Of a stretch of DNA of 64,000 bases, positions 44,047 to 53,475 are shown in pieces. Numbering within the stretch: position 1 is the first letter of the stretch; every line of letters starts with the position of its first letter. Made by a program: the position numbers and the translations under genes. Source of the DNA: Hyphomonadaceae bacterium. Its GTDB lineage: Bacteria > Pseudomonadota > Alphaproteobacteria > Caulobacterales > Hyphomonadaceae. A model generated the notes under the pieces. It was not told the origin of the DNA and did no database searches. It was given only the letters and a program-made list of their open reading frames with translations. The stretch spans positions 1 through 64,000 of the forward strand of contig CANJIL010000004.1 in the NCBI GenBank assembly GCA_947474455.1, read 5' to 3'.

Positions 44047-45318
44047 GTGGCGGATCGCGTTGGTGCTCGCGAGGTGAGGGATCTCTACAGGGTCGGCGAG
44101 ATTCCGCCGGATTTCCATGTACCGAAAACGATGCACGCCTGGGCAATCCGGCGCGAGCGGCAGGGCCGCCCGCTGAAGGCGATGCAACTGGAGGTGGTGC
44201 CCACACCCGAGATCGCATCGGACGAAGTGCTCGTCCTCGTGATGGCGGCGGGCGTCAACTACAACGGCATCTGGGCTGGCCTGGGGGAGCCGGTCTCGAT
44301 GTTCGACGTGCACAAACAACCTTTCCACATCGCGGGTTCGGACGCAGCGGGCATCGTCTGGGCCGTTGGTTCGCGCGTGAAGCGCTGGAAGCCGGGCGAT
44401 GAGGTCGTCATCCACTGCAACCAGGACGATGGCGACGACGAAGAGTGCAATGGCGGGGACCCGATGTATTCGCCGAGCCAGCGCATCTGGGGTTACGAAA
44501 CGCCGGATGGCTCGTTTGCCCAGTTCTGCCGCGTGCAGTCGCGCCAGCTGATGGAGCGGCCGAAGCATCTCACCTGGGAAGAGTCTGCCTGCTACACGCT
44601 GACCCTCGCCACCGCATACCGGATGCTGTTCGGTCATCGCCCGCACGTTCTGCGTCCGGGTCAGTTCGTGCTGGTATGGGGCGCTTCAGGCGGCCTTGGC
44701 TCTTATGCCGTGCAGCTCTGCGCTGTCGCGGGCGCCAACGCGATCGGGGTGATCTCGGACGACACGAAGGCAGACTTCGTGCTTTCGATGGGCGCCAAGG
44801 GCGTCATCAACCGCAACAATTTCAAGTGCTGGGGCCAGCTTCCGAAAGTGAACTCGCCGGAGTTCAACGACTACATGAAGGAAGCCCGCAAGTTCGGCAA
44901 AGCCATCTGGCAGATCACCGGAAACAAGGACGTCGACATCGTGTTCGAACATCCGGGCGAGGCGACGATGCCAACGTCGGTGTTCGTTGTGAAGCGCGGC
45001 GGCATGGTGGTGATCTGCGCCGGCACGACCGGCTTCAACCTCACCATGGATGCGCGCTTCCTCTGGATGCGCCAGAAGCGCGTGCAGGGTTCGCACTTCG
45101 CCAACTTGCTGCAGGCCAGCCAGGCCAACCAGCTTATGCTGGAGCGCCGTCTTGATCCGTGCATGTCGGAAGTCTTCCCCTTCGCGGACATCCCTACAGC
45201 ACACGAAAAAATGCTCGACAACAAGCATCTGCCAGGAAACATGGCCGTGCTGGTGACCTCGCCGAAGCCGGGCCTGCGCACGGTTGAAGATGTGCTTGAG
45301 GCTGGTCCGGCAGCGTAG
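44047..45318 (+). CDS. ccr: crotonyl-CoA carboxylase/reductase
   Basis: GTG start after GGGGAGAG; FHIAGSDAAGIVWAVGSRVKRWKPGDEVVIHCNQDDGDDEECNGGDPMYSPSQRIWGYETPDGSFAQF is diagnostic for Ccr. Confidence 0.96.
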   Translation: MADRVGAREVRDLYRVGEIPPDFHVPKTMHAWAIRRERQGRPLKAMQLEVVPTPEIASDEVLVLVMAAGVNYNGIWAGLGEPVSMFDVHKQPFHIAGSDAAGIVWAVGSRVKRWKPGDEVVIHCNQDDGDDEECNGGDPMYSPSQRIWGYETPDGSFAQFCRVQSRQLMERPKHLTWEESACYTLTLATAYRMLFGHRPHVLRPGQFVLVWGASGGLGSYAVQLCAVAGANAIGVISDDTKADFVLSMGAKGVINRNNFKCWGQLPKVNSPEFNDYMKEARKFGKAIWQITGNKDVDIVFEHPGEATMPTSVFVVKRGGMVVICAGTTGFNLTMDARFLWMRQKRVQGSHFANLLQASQANQLMLERRLDPCMSEVFPFADIPTAHEKMLDNKHLPGNMAVLVTSPKPGLRTVEDVLEAGPAA

Positions 45319-45426
45319 ACCCCGACACGCCACAGGATCGAGACCAGCGCCCCGAATCGGCGCCCATTGTTGTTGCCTTGTGGAATGGCTCCGGTTAGTC
45401 GCGCGCAGATCATGGGGGCCAGCGCG

Positions 45427-46294
45427 ATGAGTGAGGAAACGCAAGACGATACAGGCCGCATCGTCTTCTGCCCGGCGCGCGCCTTTCAGATGAACTTCTC
45501 ATTTCCTGACTTTCTTGCGGCAAAGGTTGCTGGGAGGCGCGCGACGCGGTTCGCGGTCGAAACCGGCGTGGCGAATGCGATCGCCTATAACCGCACCCCC
45601 AAGCTCGAAGCCAGGTTCACCCGGGCCCATTTCGGCAAGGCCTTCAGCGTTTCGTTCGCCCCCCTCCGGCCGCGGGAGCCGGCGTAGCCGAGATCGAGCA
45701 GGTGCTGGTGTCCGCCTGTGAACTGGGCACGGTTGTCGCCAGGCCGGTCTGCCGGCTTTCCGATCCCGGTATGGCGCGCGAGGCGGCCCGCATCGAACAA
45801 CTGGACGCGGACGTGTTCCAGCAGAACGAAGCGTTGGTGAGGGACGTCTTCCGATTCGTGAACCAGCTTGCCGACGCACGGTTGGGAAAACCAGCGAGCG
45901 CGCTTACCTACGACGGTGTGATGCTTGCCGCGGACCAGCACGGCGAGCAGGCCGCGGCCAACCTCGAAACGGCTTTCCTGCGCGGCGCCGAATGGCGGGG
46001 CTGGTCGGCCAATCATGTGCTCGTCACGGTCCAGTCGACCCCTGCGGAAACAGACGCGCGTTTCGGTCCCGTTGCCGCGGCCCGCTCAATGTGAAGCTGT
46101 CGGGCTTCATCATGTACGGGTTCGTTGAGGCGGACAGCCTGTCCTACGCCACGATCGCCGATAATTTCGAGACGGCCAACTACCTTCTTGCCAAGCGCTG
46201 CCTCATAGTCGGCGCCACCGAGACGTTGCGCGCAGCGTCCGACACATTCGTGTCGGGCGAGCCTCGCGCATCCGGCAAGACACCGCGGCGTTAG
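45427..46294 (+). pseudogene. hypothetical protein gene split by two frameshifts
   Basis: MSEETQDDTGRIVFCPARAFQMNFSFPDFL..SVSFAP (frame 1); PPPAAGAGVAEIEQVLVSACELG..RFGPVAA (frame 3); GPLNVKLSGFIMYGFVEADSLSYATIADNFETANYLL (frame 2). First break is at the C6 tract 45659-45664; second near 46070-46085. Confidence 0.7.
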
Positions 46295-46299
46295 GCATG

Positions 46300-46464
46300 T
46301 CAGGCCAGATCACGTCCGATGGCGATCGAGAATTTTACCCACCATTCGCCGCCCTGCTCGCCCAAGCCGAAGCCGCGCGAGGGTGTGTGCTTGGCGTCCA
46401 TGGCGGCAATGCGGGCGAGGAAGTCAATCAGCTTGCCGAACGTCGGATGATGCGCGTCGGCCAT
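46300..46464 (-). CDS. small hypothetical protein (54 aa)
   Basis: MADAHHPTFGKLIDFLARIAAMDAKHTPSRGFGLGEQGGEWWVKFSIAIGRDLA; GGGGAGACACC upstream of the ATG. Confidence 0.45.
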   Translation of the reverse strand: MADAHHPTFGKLIDFLARIAAMDAKHTPSRGFGLGEQGGEWWVKFSIAIGRDLA

Positions 46465-46609
46465 GGTGTCTCCCCTCACGAGACGCGGGAGCGTGCCCTG
46501 ATCCGCGGATCTGCTCCAGCGAAACGACGGAGCCGGCTCGCGGACGCCACTACCGCCCCGGCTGACGAGCCTGTATGAGTGCGCGCAATACGCCCCCAGG
46601 AGACGATAC

Positions 46610-47059
46610 ATGCGCCTGACCCTGCTTGCCGCCTCGGTGCTCGCCCTTGCTGCGTGCGGAGAGAACCCGCCTGCTGCGCCGGCCGCCGAAACCCCCGCCG
46701 CACCGGCGCATGATATGGCGACGATGGACGACGCCATGAAGACAGCCGACGCGAGCGACGATGCCAACACAGCCGAGACGACGGACGGGTTCACCTTCCA
46801 CACGATCGGCGGCAAGGTCGAAAGCGTGCACCTGCCAACGGCGACGGGCGTCACGTGGACAGCGTCGACTGCCGACACAGCGCAGGTCGAGATCGGTGAA
46901 GCAACAGACGAGAAGATGCCGGATGGCTCGACCCATCACGTGGTGAAGGTTACGCCGAAGGCTTCCGGCAATGCCGTGATCAAGTTCGAGAAGCGCGACG
47001 GCGCCGATGCAGCAGCGCCGGTCACCGAGACGCGCAACATCAACTTCATGGTCCACTGA
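46610..47059 (+). CDS. lipoprotein, hypothetical
   Basis: MRLTLLAASVLALAACGENPP lipobox; Ala/Pro linker; uninterrupted. Confidence 0.7.
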   Translation: MRLTLLAASVLALAACGENPPAAPAAETPAAPAHDMATMDDAMKTADASDDANTAETTDGFTFHTIGGKVESVHLPTATGVTWTASTADTAQVEIGEATDEKMPDGSTHHVVKVTPKASGNAVIKFEKRDGADAAAPVTETRNINFMVH

Positions 47060-47152
47060 GTTTCAGGATTTCGTGCAGACGGGAAAGGGCGCGTGTGATG
47101 CCCGCGCTCTTCACCCATGTGCGCGTTTCGCAAACCAGCCCATGGTCCGTCG

Positions 47153-47410
47153 TTACTGACCCGGCGCAGACGCCGGAGCCGTGGTCTTGGCTTCAACCCA
47201 TTGCTTGAATTCGGCCGTCGAGAGCGATTTGCTATCGTCGACGTCGTACTTGTGGAAGTCCGCTTGCCTGGCTTTCGCATCGGCGGCTTGCACTTCGGCC
47301 ACCGGCAGCGCACCATCCTTGTCGGCGTCGCTCTTGTCGAAATTTTCTTCCGCAGCAGGCTTCGAGGTCGGCTGAGTCAGCTGCGCGAGAGCGGTCGGCC
47401 TGTGCCCGAA
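47153..47410 (-). CDS. EF-hand domain protein, N-terminus uncertain (possibly a remnant)
   Basis: FDKSDADKDGALPVAEVQ and FHKYDVDDSKSLSTAEFKQWV are two EF-hand loops. No convincing signal peptide in frame upstream. Confidence 0.5.
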   Translation of the reverse strand, partial: FGHRPTALAQLTQPTSKPAAEENFDKSDADKDGALPVAEVQAADAKARQADFHKYDVDDSKSLSTAEFKQWVEAKTTAPASAPGQ

Positions 47411-47757
47411 GTACCGGGCGGTTCCTTTTGCCGCCTTGGGCGTGTTTCCCCGTAGCCACAACTCTTGATGTGCTGGGGACCATGGCGAAGCGTTACCCTT
47501 TGGCAGGTCATGAGACGCGCAGACAGACAGTTCCAACCCGTCGCACACGTGAAATGCACTTGGGGCGAACACACCGCCCACGGCGTTGTGCGCAAGGTTT
47601 TCACACATCGTATGGAGTGGGCAACAAAGGGACTACGGTCGCCCGCGCCGCCGACAGGAAGAACCCGGCGTCCCCAAATCGGCCAGGATGACGGGGACAA
47701 TGTGCTGAGGAGCCATAACGAGTTGCATGCGGCTTGCTGCGGCAGTGCGCGAGCGCG

Positions 47758-48312
47758 TTATTCTCCAAACATCTCCGGATCGAATAGCTCCGGCGCTCTC
47801 TTCCCGGCCCAGCGCGCCTTCTCCACCGTCATGTCCGGGTAGCCCTTGAGCGGGCCGACAGGCGCGCCGAGATAGGCCCAGTCCTGCACTTGCTCGATGG
47901 CGACATGATATTTCGTCTCGCGGCCCGTGCGGCCCAAGAAAAGTGCGCGCGGGAGGTTGACCATTTTTGGCGAATGGCAGCGTTCGAACATCAATGGCGA
48001 GCCGCAGCGCGATCAGAAACAGCGCACCTGTTTGCGTTCCGCGTCGACATAGCTGGCGATGGTTGCCTGGCCCTTCACCACCCTCACCTTGCTCTTCCAG
48101 CAACCGACATAGGTGGCGTAGGCAGCGCCATGGGCGCGGCGGGTGACGGCGGAATGATCGTGCCAGGCCCAGAAGACTGGCACCTCCGTCTCGACCTCCA
48201 CGGCGCCACAGAGGCAGGCCCCCGATATGCTCGCGCCGGCGCGCATCTTCGGCTTTTTCGGCTTTCTGGCGGCCTCGGTCTTGATCTTTCCGGCCATGGC
48301 GCTTTGTCCCAT
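47758..48312 (-). pseudogene. GFA (glutathione-dependent formaldehyde-activating enzyme-like) family protein with an in-frame UGA at a conserved Cys
   Basis: SGACLCGAVEVETEVPVFWAWHDHSAVTRRAHGAAYATYVGCW..RKQVRCF-UGA-SRCGSPLMFERCHSPKMVNLPRALF. Both halves are in the same frame; TGA is at 48015-48013. Confidence 0.7.
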
Positions 48313-48399
48313 CTATCTCGACGCGGACCAGCAAACATTGGATAGTCCCCGCCAATCAAGGCTCTGGGCAAGGCTCTGGCCGAAATACTGACGAAGCGA

Positions 48400-49494
48400 A
48401 TGGCAGACGGAACGCTAACGAAATCAGCGGGAATGACCTCGGAAGGCTGGCTGACGGACAGCTGGTATTTCGCGTGCGCGTCGAAATCCCTGGCCCCGGG
48501 CGCGCAGTTCCGCAGGGTGATCTTGGGCCAGCCGGTGATGCTCGCGCGGACGGAGAAAGGCGAGGCGTTCGCGCTGCGCGATGTTTGCCCGCACCGGCTC
48601 GTGCCGCTGTCGGCCGGCAAGCAGATCGAGACGGACGGGCAGCCGACCATTCAGTGCCCCTATCATGGCTGGCGCTTCGGGACGGATGGCAGGTGCAGCC
48701 ATATGCCCTCGCTGGTGAAGCCGGATGATTTCGCAACCGACAAGGTGCATGTGCGGCGCTATCCGGTGCACGAAGTGAACGGCATGATTTTCGTCTATGT
48801 CGCGGACAATCCGCGCGTGGAGGAGCCGCTGGCCGCACCAGCGCCGGCGTTCGATCTCGGCCTGCTGCGGCCGAAGTTCATCGTGGCGCAGGTCTTCGAC
48901 GCGCATATGGACGATGCGGTGGTCGGCCTCATGGATCCGGCGCACGTGCCCTTCGTGCACAACCAGTGGTGGTGGCGTCCGCCGTCTACCGGCCTGCGCC
49001 TGAAGGAGAAGCCGTTCGAGCCGGCCGACCGCGGCTGGTCACTGGCGCGGCACACGCCGTCGGGCAACTCGCTGGCCTACAAGATGCTGATGGGTTCGGA
49101 AGTGACGACCGAGATCGTCTTCCAGATTCCCGGCCTCCGCTGGGAGATTGTCGAGGCGAAGAAGGCGCGCATCTTCACCCTCACTTGCCTGACGCCGATC
49201 ACGGTGAAGAAGACGCGCATCACACAGATCACCTTCTGGCAGAACGCGCCCCTGCTCGATTTCGTGCTGCCGATTCTCATCCCGGCGGCGCAGAAATTCC
49301 TGGGCCAGGACGGCCACATGGTGAACCTGCAGAATCAAGGGCTGGCCTATCAGCAGAACATGCTTTGGATCGACGACATCGACGTGCAGGCGAAGTGGTA
49401 TCGCACGCTGAAGAAGGAATGGGCGGCGTCGCGTTCGGACGGACGGCCTTTCGTCAACCCGATCGAGCCGCGCACCCTGCGCTGGCGCAGCTGA
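48400..49494 (+). CDS. Rieske [2Fe-2S] non-heme iron oxygenase, large subunit-like
   Basis: Rieske motif CPHR-x15-CPYHGW; FDAHMDDAVVGLMDPAHVPFVHNQWW. Confidence 0.92.
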   Translation: MADGTLTKSAGMTSEGWLTDSWYFACASKSLAPGAQFRRVILGQPVMLARTEKGEAFALRDVCPHRLVPLSAGKQIETDGQPTIQCPYHGWRFGTDGRCSHMPSLVKPDDFATDKVHVRRYPVHEVNGMIFVYVADNPRVEEPLAAPAPAFDLGLLRPKFIVAQVFDAHMDDAVVGLMDPAHVPFVHNQWWWRPPSTGLRLKEKPFEPADRGWSLARHTPSGNSLAYKMLMGSEVTTEIVFQIPGLRWEIVEAKKARIFTLTCLTPITVKKTRITQITFWQNAPLLDFVLPILIPAAQKFLGQDGHMVNLQNQGLAYQQNMLWIDDIDVQAKWYRTLKKEWAASRSDGRPFVNPIEPRTLRWRS

Positions 49495-49497
49495 CGG

Positions 49498-49884
49498 ATG
49501 CTGGCGCGATTCGGCCGTATCGCCATTGTCGCGATCGTGTTCGCCGTGATCGCCAGCGGTATCGTCGCCATTCAATTCATGATGGATGGACGACCGTTCG
49601 ATACGAGGTTCTTCGGAGTTTGCGCGTTCTTCTCGACAAGCGTTGTCGCGCTTGCGGCGGGCTATGGCCTCGGGGACGAATTCCGCCACACCATTTCGCG
49701 CGGCGGTATCGGAACAGGATGGCCGTGGCTTGCAATCATCGCGATCTGCGCCGGACTGTTCTGGTCTCTGAGCACCCGGATCGACGCCGCAGCGGGGATG
49801 AGCATTGCCCCGTTCCCGCCAATGCTGCTCGTCGCTGGCGGCGCAGCCGGCGTGCTCGGGCTGCGCCGCCGCGGCAAGACCTAG
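49498..49884 (+). CDS. hypothetical membrane protein
   Basis: Four hydrophobic segments; ATG 3 nt after the Rieske gene stop. Confidence 0.6.
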   Translation: MLARFGRIAIVAIVFAVIASGIVAIQFMMDGRPFDTRFFGVCAFFSTSVVALAAGYGLGDEFRHTISRGGIGTGWPWLAIIAICAGLFWSLSTRIDAAAGMSIAPFPPMLLVAGGAAGVLGLRRRGKT

Positions 49885-50633
49885 GCCATGACTGCGTGCG
49901 GGACGGTGACGGGCTTGCCGCTTGCCTTCATCACCAGCGCGACGCCGACCACGAGCAGCCACAGCTCCCAGCCCATGAAGGCGTAGGGCAGCAGTTCGAT
50001 GACTGGCAGTTCGGGCATCGAGAGCGAGAGCAATTCGGTCTGACCGACGACCCAGAGAGGCAGCGTTGCAAGACCCGCAGCGCCGATCCACTTCATCGCG
50101 CCGCCCATGCGCATTAGGGCGAGGCCAGCGCCGAACGTCCACACCATCAGCACAAGCTGGCCGAGATGTTCGCCCATGCCGACGCCCGCGAAAGTGTTGA
50201 GGGCTTCATAGGCAGCAACCGCCGCGGCCCGCTCGGCTGAGCCGTCCGCGGCCTGCACGTAGGCTGTCGCGACACTCGGAATGGCGAACGTCCAGCGCAG
50301 GAGTGCTGCGGCCTGGAACACGCCGGACAGGACGCCGAACAGGGTGAAGCCGGTCGAGAGCTTTGCTTTGCCATCCTTCAGCGCCTCGCCCATCAGCATC
50401 GCCGCGATAGAGAAGCACAGCGCGCTGAGACCGAACGTCCACCAGGCCAGCACCAGAGGCGTGCCGCCCGCGTGGAAGAGCTCCAACACCTCGCCCGCAG
50501 GACGGCGGAGAACGTCGTCGTAATCGAACAGCGCGACCAGCGCGCCATACGGCACGTTCGCCAGCACAGCCACCGCAGCCAGCGCGAAACCCGCTTTCAG
50601 CATCGCCGGGCGGTTAAAAATCTCGGGGGTCAT
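49881..50633 (-). CDS. multi-pass membrane protein of unknown function
   Basis: MTPEIFNRPAMLKAGFALAAVAVLANVPYGALVALFDYDDVLRRPAGEVLELFHAGGTPLVLAWWTFGLSALCFS.. with several TM helices; divergent from a TetR gene. Confidence 0.75.
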   Translation of the reverse strand: MTPEIFNRPAMLKAGFALAAVAVLANVPYGALVALFDYDDVLRRPAGEVLELFHAGGTPLVLAWWTFGLSALCFSIAAMLMGEALKDGKAKLSTGFTLFGVLSGVFQAAALLRWTFAIPSVATAYVQAADGSAERAAAVAAYEALNTFAGVGMGEHLGQLVLMVWTFGAGLALMRMGGAMKWIGAAGLATLPLWVVGQTELLSLSMPELPVIELLPYAFMGWELWLLVVGVALVMKASGKPVTVPHAVMA

Positions 50634-50648
50634 GTCCAAAGCTCCTTC

Positions 50649-50666
50649 TGTCACCGATCGGTGACA
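50649..50666. promoter_or_regulatory. perfect 18-bp palindrome, candidate TetR operator
   Basis: TGTCACCGATCGGTGACA between the divergent membrane-protein and TetR genes; a half-site-like GGTGACA lies at about 50710. Confidence 0.75.
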
Positions 50667-50743
50667 TGTGGTTCGGTTTTTCGGCCGTGTCAACAGCTTG
50701 TCCCTACTTGGTGACACTGCTAGGCTGCTGCTGGAGATTCTGG

Positions 50744-51367
50744 ATGCCGGATCGAAAAAAAGCTCCCCCCGCCAAGGCAACGCGCGACCGCGAGGCCACG
50801 GAACAGCGCTTCATCGAAGCGGCGGCGCGCGTCATCGCGCGGGATGGCGCGGCGGGCCTAGGCGTCAACGCTATCGCTGCGGAAGCGGGCGCGGACAAGA
50901 AGCTGATCTACCGTTATTTCGGCGGGCTCGATCGATTGCTCGAAGCGATGGGCGCGAACACCGCGTTGTGGCTTGGGCATGCGCTGTCTGCGCCTCAGGG
51001 CAGTTATGGCGAGCGGTTGACCCGCGTTTTCTTGGCCTACGCCGACAACTTGCGCAGCGACCCGGTGCTGCAGAAACTGCTGGCGTGGGAGCTTGCGAGT
51101 TCATCCGATACGCTGCGCCGGATCGACGCCGCGCGGTCGAAGGCGATGTATATGCTGATGCCGAAGGTGCGCGGCGACGAGAAGCCGCCCGAGGGCGTCG
51201 ATGCGCCTGCAGTCAATGCCATTCTTCTGGCCGCCCTGCACTACATGACGCTACGGGGCGCCACGATGGGCGGCTTCTCGGGCCTATCACTGAAAACGGA
51301 AGCGGACTGGCAGCGTGCCATGTCTGCCTTCAAGGGCCTGCTCGAACGCACGTATGGGAATGACTGA
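50744..51367 (+). CDS. TetR/AcrR family transcriptional regulator
   Basis: TEQRFIEAAARVIARDGAAGLGVNAIAAEAGADKKLIYRYFGGLDRLLEAMG. Confidence 0.92.
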   Translation: MPDRKKAPPAKATRDREATEQRFIEAAARVIARDGAAGLGVNAIAAEAGADKKLIYRYFGGLDRLLEAMGANTALWLGHALSAPQGSYGERLTRVFLAYADNLRSDPVLQKLLAWELASSSDTLRRIDAARSKAMYMLMPKVRGDEKPPEGVDAPAVNAILLAALHYMTLRGATMGGFSGLSLKTEADWQRAMSAFKGLLERTYGND

Positions 51368-51518
51368 TCACCACGTTAAGCGCCGCTACTCAAGCGCTTC
51401 GCGCGCCTCACTCACGACCGAGTGTTCAGCCAACGCCAGTTGAAATCGGCGCCAAGTGCGGCGAGGTTGCGCCAACGGAAGCGGCGCTCAGGAGAGCAGC
51501 TGCGCGGGAGATACCGAC

Positions 51519-53399
51519 ATGAAACTGCGCACAGTGTGGCGAGCGGCAGCCTTCGGCCTTGGGCTGGGGCTGTTCACGCTCCCGGCCGCCGCCCAGGAGA
51601 CGCCGCCCGACCATGCCGGTCTCACCGTCTACAACAAGTCCTGCGCTGCCTGTCATGACAATCCTGGCACGACTCGCGCCGCCGCGCTTCCCGCGATCAA
51701 ACTTCTGTCGCCCGTGCGCCTGCGCGAGATCATCTCCGAGGGCGGCGTCATGGCGCCTATGGCGGCGGGCCTTTCCACGCAGCAGAAGACAGATCTCATC
51801 GCGTGGCTCACGGCGGGCCAGCAGGCTGCTTCCGCGAACTGGACCGACGCGCTGAAATGCCCGGCTGCCCGGAGCAAGGTCGACATATCCGCGCCGGTGG
51901 GCTCGGCGGGCTTCGGCGTGGACGCGGCGCAGACACGCAATCTCAGCGGAGCCAAGGCTGGTCTGAGCAAAAGCGATCTTACGAAGCTCGAAACCGCATG
52001 GGCGATCGCCCTTCCCAATCCGGGCTCGGGCGCCGGCGCGTCCGTGCTTGGCGATACGATCTTCATCAACGCAGGGCAGCAACTGCTAGCGCTCGACGCT
52101 GCAACGGGCTGCGCGAAATGGGTCTATCAAGGGTTATCGCGCAATACACCGGCGATCGGCGAAATCAATGGTAAGAAAGTGCTGGCGCTGGCGATCGGCC
52201 CGGACATCCATGTCATCGATCCAGCGAACGGCCAGCTCATCTGGAAGGCATCGGGCCAGCCAGCGGAGTTGAGCGGCGGCCGCATTCGCGGCGGCGTCAT
52301 CTTCGTCAAGGACAAGATCATCGTGCCACTGTCGGCTTCAGGCGTCAGCGCTGGCTCCAACCCGACATTCGAATGCTGCACCGGGCATGGCTCGCTGATC
52401 GCGCTCAAAGCGGCGGACGGAAAGCGGCTGTGGGAATATCACACGATGGGAGAGCCGACCTACAACGGCCAGGTCAACTCGCTGGGCGTGAAGCAACGTG
52501 GCCCTTCCGGCGCGCCAATCTGGTCCGTGCCGGTCTATGATCCCAAGCGCAACTACATCGTCGTCACTACCGGAGAGAACACGTCTCACCCCGGCACCGA
52601 TACGTCAGACGCAGTAATCGCGATCAACGCCGACACCGGCAAGGTCGTCTGGCAATACCAGGCGATGGCGGCCGATGTGTGGAACCTTGCTTGCGATCCG
52701 TTCACGGCCAAGAATGGTCCGAACTGCCCTGTCCTCTACAAGGAAGGCGGCGATGGCCGCGACTACGATTTCGGCGCCGGCGCGATCATCGTGCCTGGCC
52801 TGGGCGACAAGGACATCGTGCTGGCTGGGCAGAAATCCGGTCATATGTGGGCGCTGGACGCGGACACAGGCAAGGTCATGTGGAGCCAGCGCGTCGGCGA
52901 GGGCTCGGCGCTTGGCGGCATTCACTGGGGCATCGCCGCTGACGGCGCGACGGTGGTCGCGCCGATCAACGATCCTATCCTCGGGCCGGACAAGACCTGG
53001 AGATCCTACGCCGGCGTCTATGCGTTCGACATCAAGACCGGAAAACCGAAATGGGCCTACACGGCGAGCCCCAATTGCGGCCGCGAGCGCGTCAAGGCCA
53101 TGACCAACTGCGATACGCGGTACGGCTTCTCTTCGGCGCCGCTCATCGTTGATGGCGCGGTGGTGAGCGGCACGCTGGGGGGAGAGCTTTTTATCCTCGA
53201 CGCAAAGACAGGTCAGGTCCTGAACAAGCTCGACACTGTAGGGCCGATTAAGACGCTCAACCCGATCGAAGGCAAGGGCGGCTCGATCGACGCTCACGGC
53301 GTTTCGGTCGGCGCAGGGATGGTATTCGTCAGCTCGGGCTACACCTCGTTCGGCGAGACGCCGGGGAATGTGTTGATCGCCTACCGGCCGAGGAAATAG
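51519..53399 (+). CDS. PQQ-binding-like beta-propeller dehydrogenase with N-terminal cytochrome c domain, exported
   Basis: Signal peptide; haem motif CAACH; propeller repeats (LLALDAATGCAKWVYQG, HVIDPANGQLIWKASG, MWALDADTGKVMWSQRVG, YAFDIKTGKPKWAYTA). Confidence 0.88.
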   Translation: MKLRTVWRAAAFGLGLGLFTLPAAAQETPPDHAGLTVYNKSCAACHDNPGTTRAAALPAIKLLSPVRLREIISEGGVMAPMAAGLSTQQKTDLIAWLTAGQQAASANWTDALKCPAARSKVDISAPVGSAGFGVDAAQTRNLSGAKAGLSKSDLTKLETAWAIALPNPGSGAGASVLGDTIFINAGQQLLALDAATGCAKWVYQGLSRNTPAIGEINGKKVLALAIGPDIHVIDPANGQLIWKASGQPAELSGGRIRGGVIFVKDKIIVPLSASGVSAGSNPTFECCTGHGSLIALKAADGKRLWEYHTMGEPTYNGQVNSLGVKQRGPSGAPIWSVPVYDPKRNYIVVTTGENTSHPGTDTSDAVIAINADTGKVVWQYQAMAADVWNLACDPFTAKNGPNCPVLYKEGGDGRDYDFGAGAIIVPGLGDKDIVLAGQKSGHMWALDADTGKVMWSQRVGEGSALGGIHWGIAADGATVVAPINDPILGPDKTWRSYAGVYAFDIKTGKPKWAYTASPNCGRERVKAMTNCDTRYGFSSAPLIVDGAVVSGTLGGELFILDAKTGQVLNKLDTVGPIKTLNPIEGKGGSIDAHGVSVGAGMVFVSSGYTSFGETPGNVLIAYRPRK

Positions 53400-53425
53400 G
53401 CGGGGCGACTCCTGGCCAGAAATGC

Positions 53426-53453
53426 AAAGCCCGCGGCGCGAGCCGCGGGCTTT
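53426..53453. terminator. bidirectional intrinsic terminator between convergent PQQ-dehydrogenase and tad genes
   Basis: AAAGCCCGCGGC-GCGA-GCCGCGGGCTTT, perfect 12-bp stem. Confidence 0.85.
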
Positions 53454-53475
53454 GTCTTGTCTGGATTGAATACGC

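Noticed and set aside
49039-50142. 367-aa minus-strand ORF over the Rieske oxygenase, and the 383-aa ORF 48966..50117
   Set aside because: Both overlap strongly supported genes and have R/H/G-rich shadow composition.
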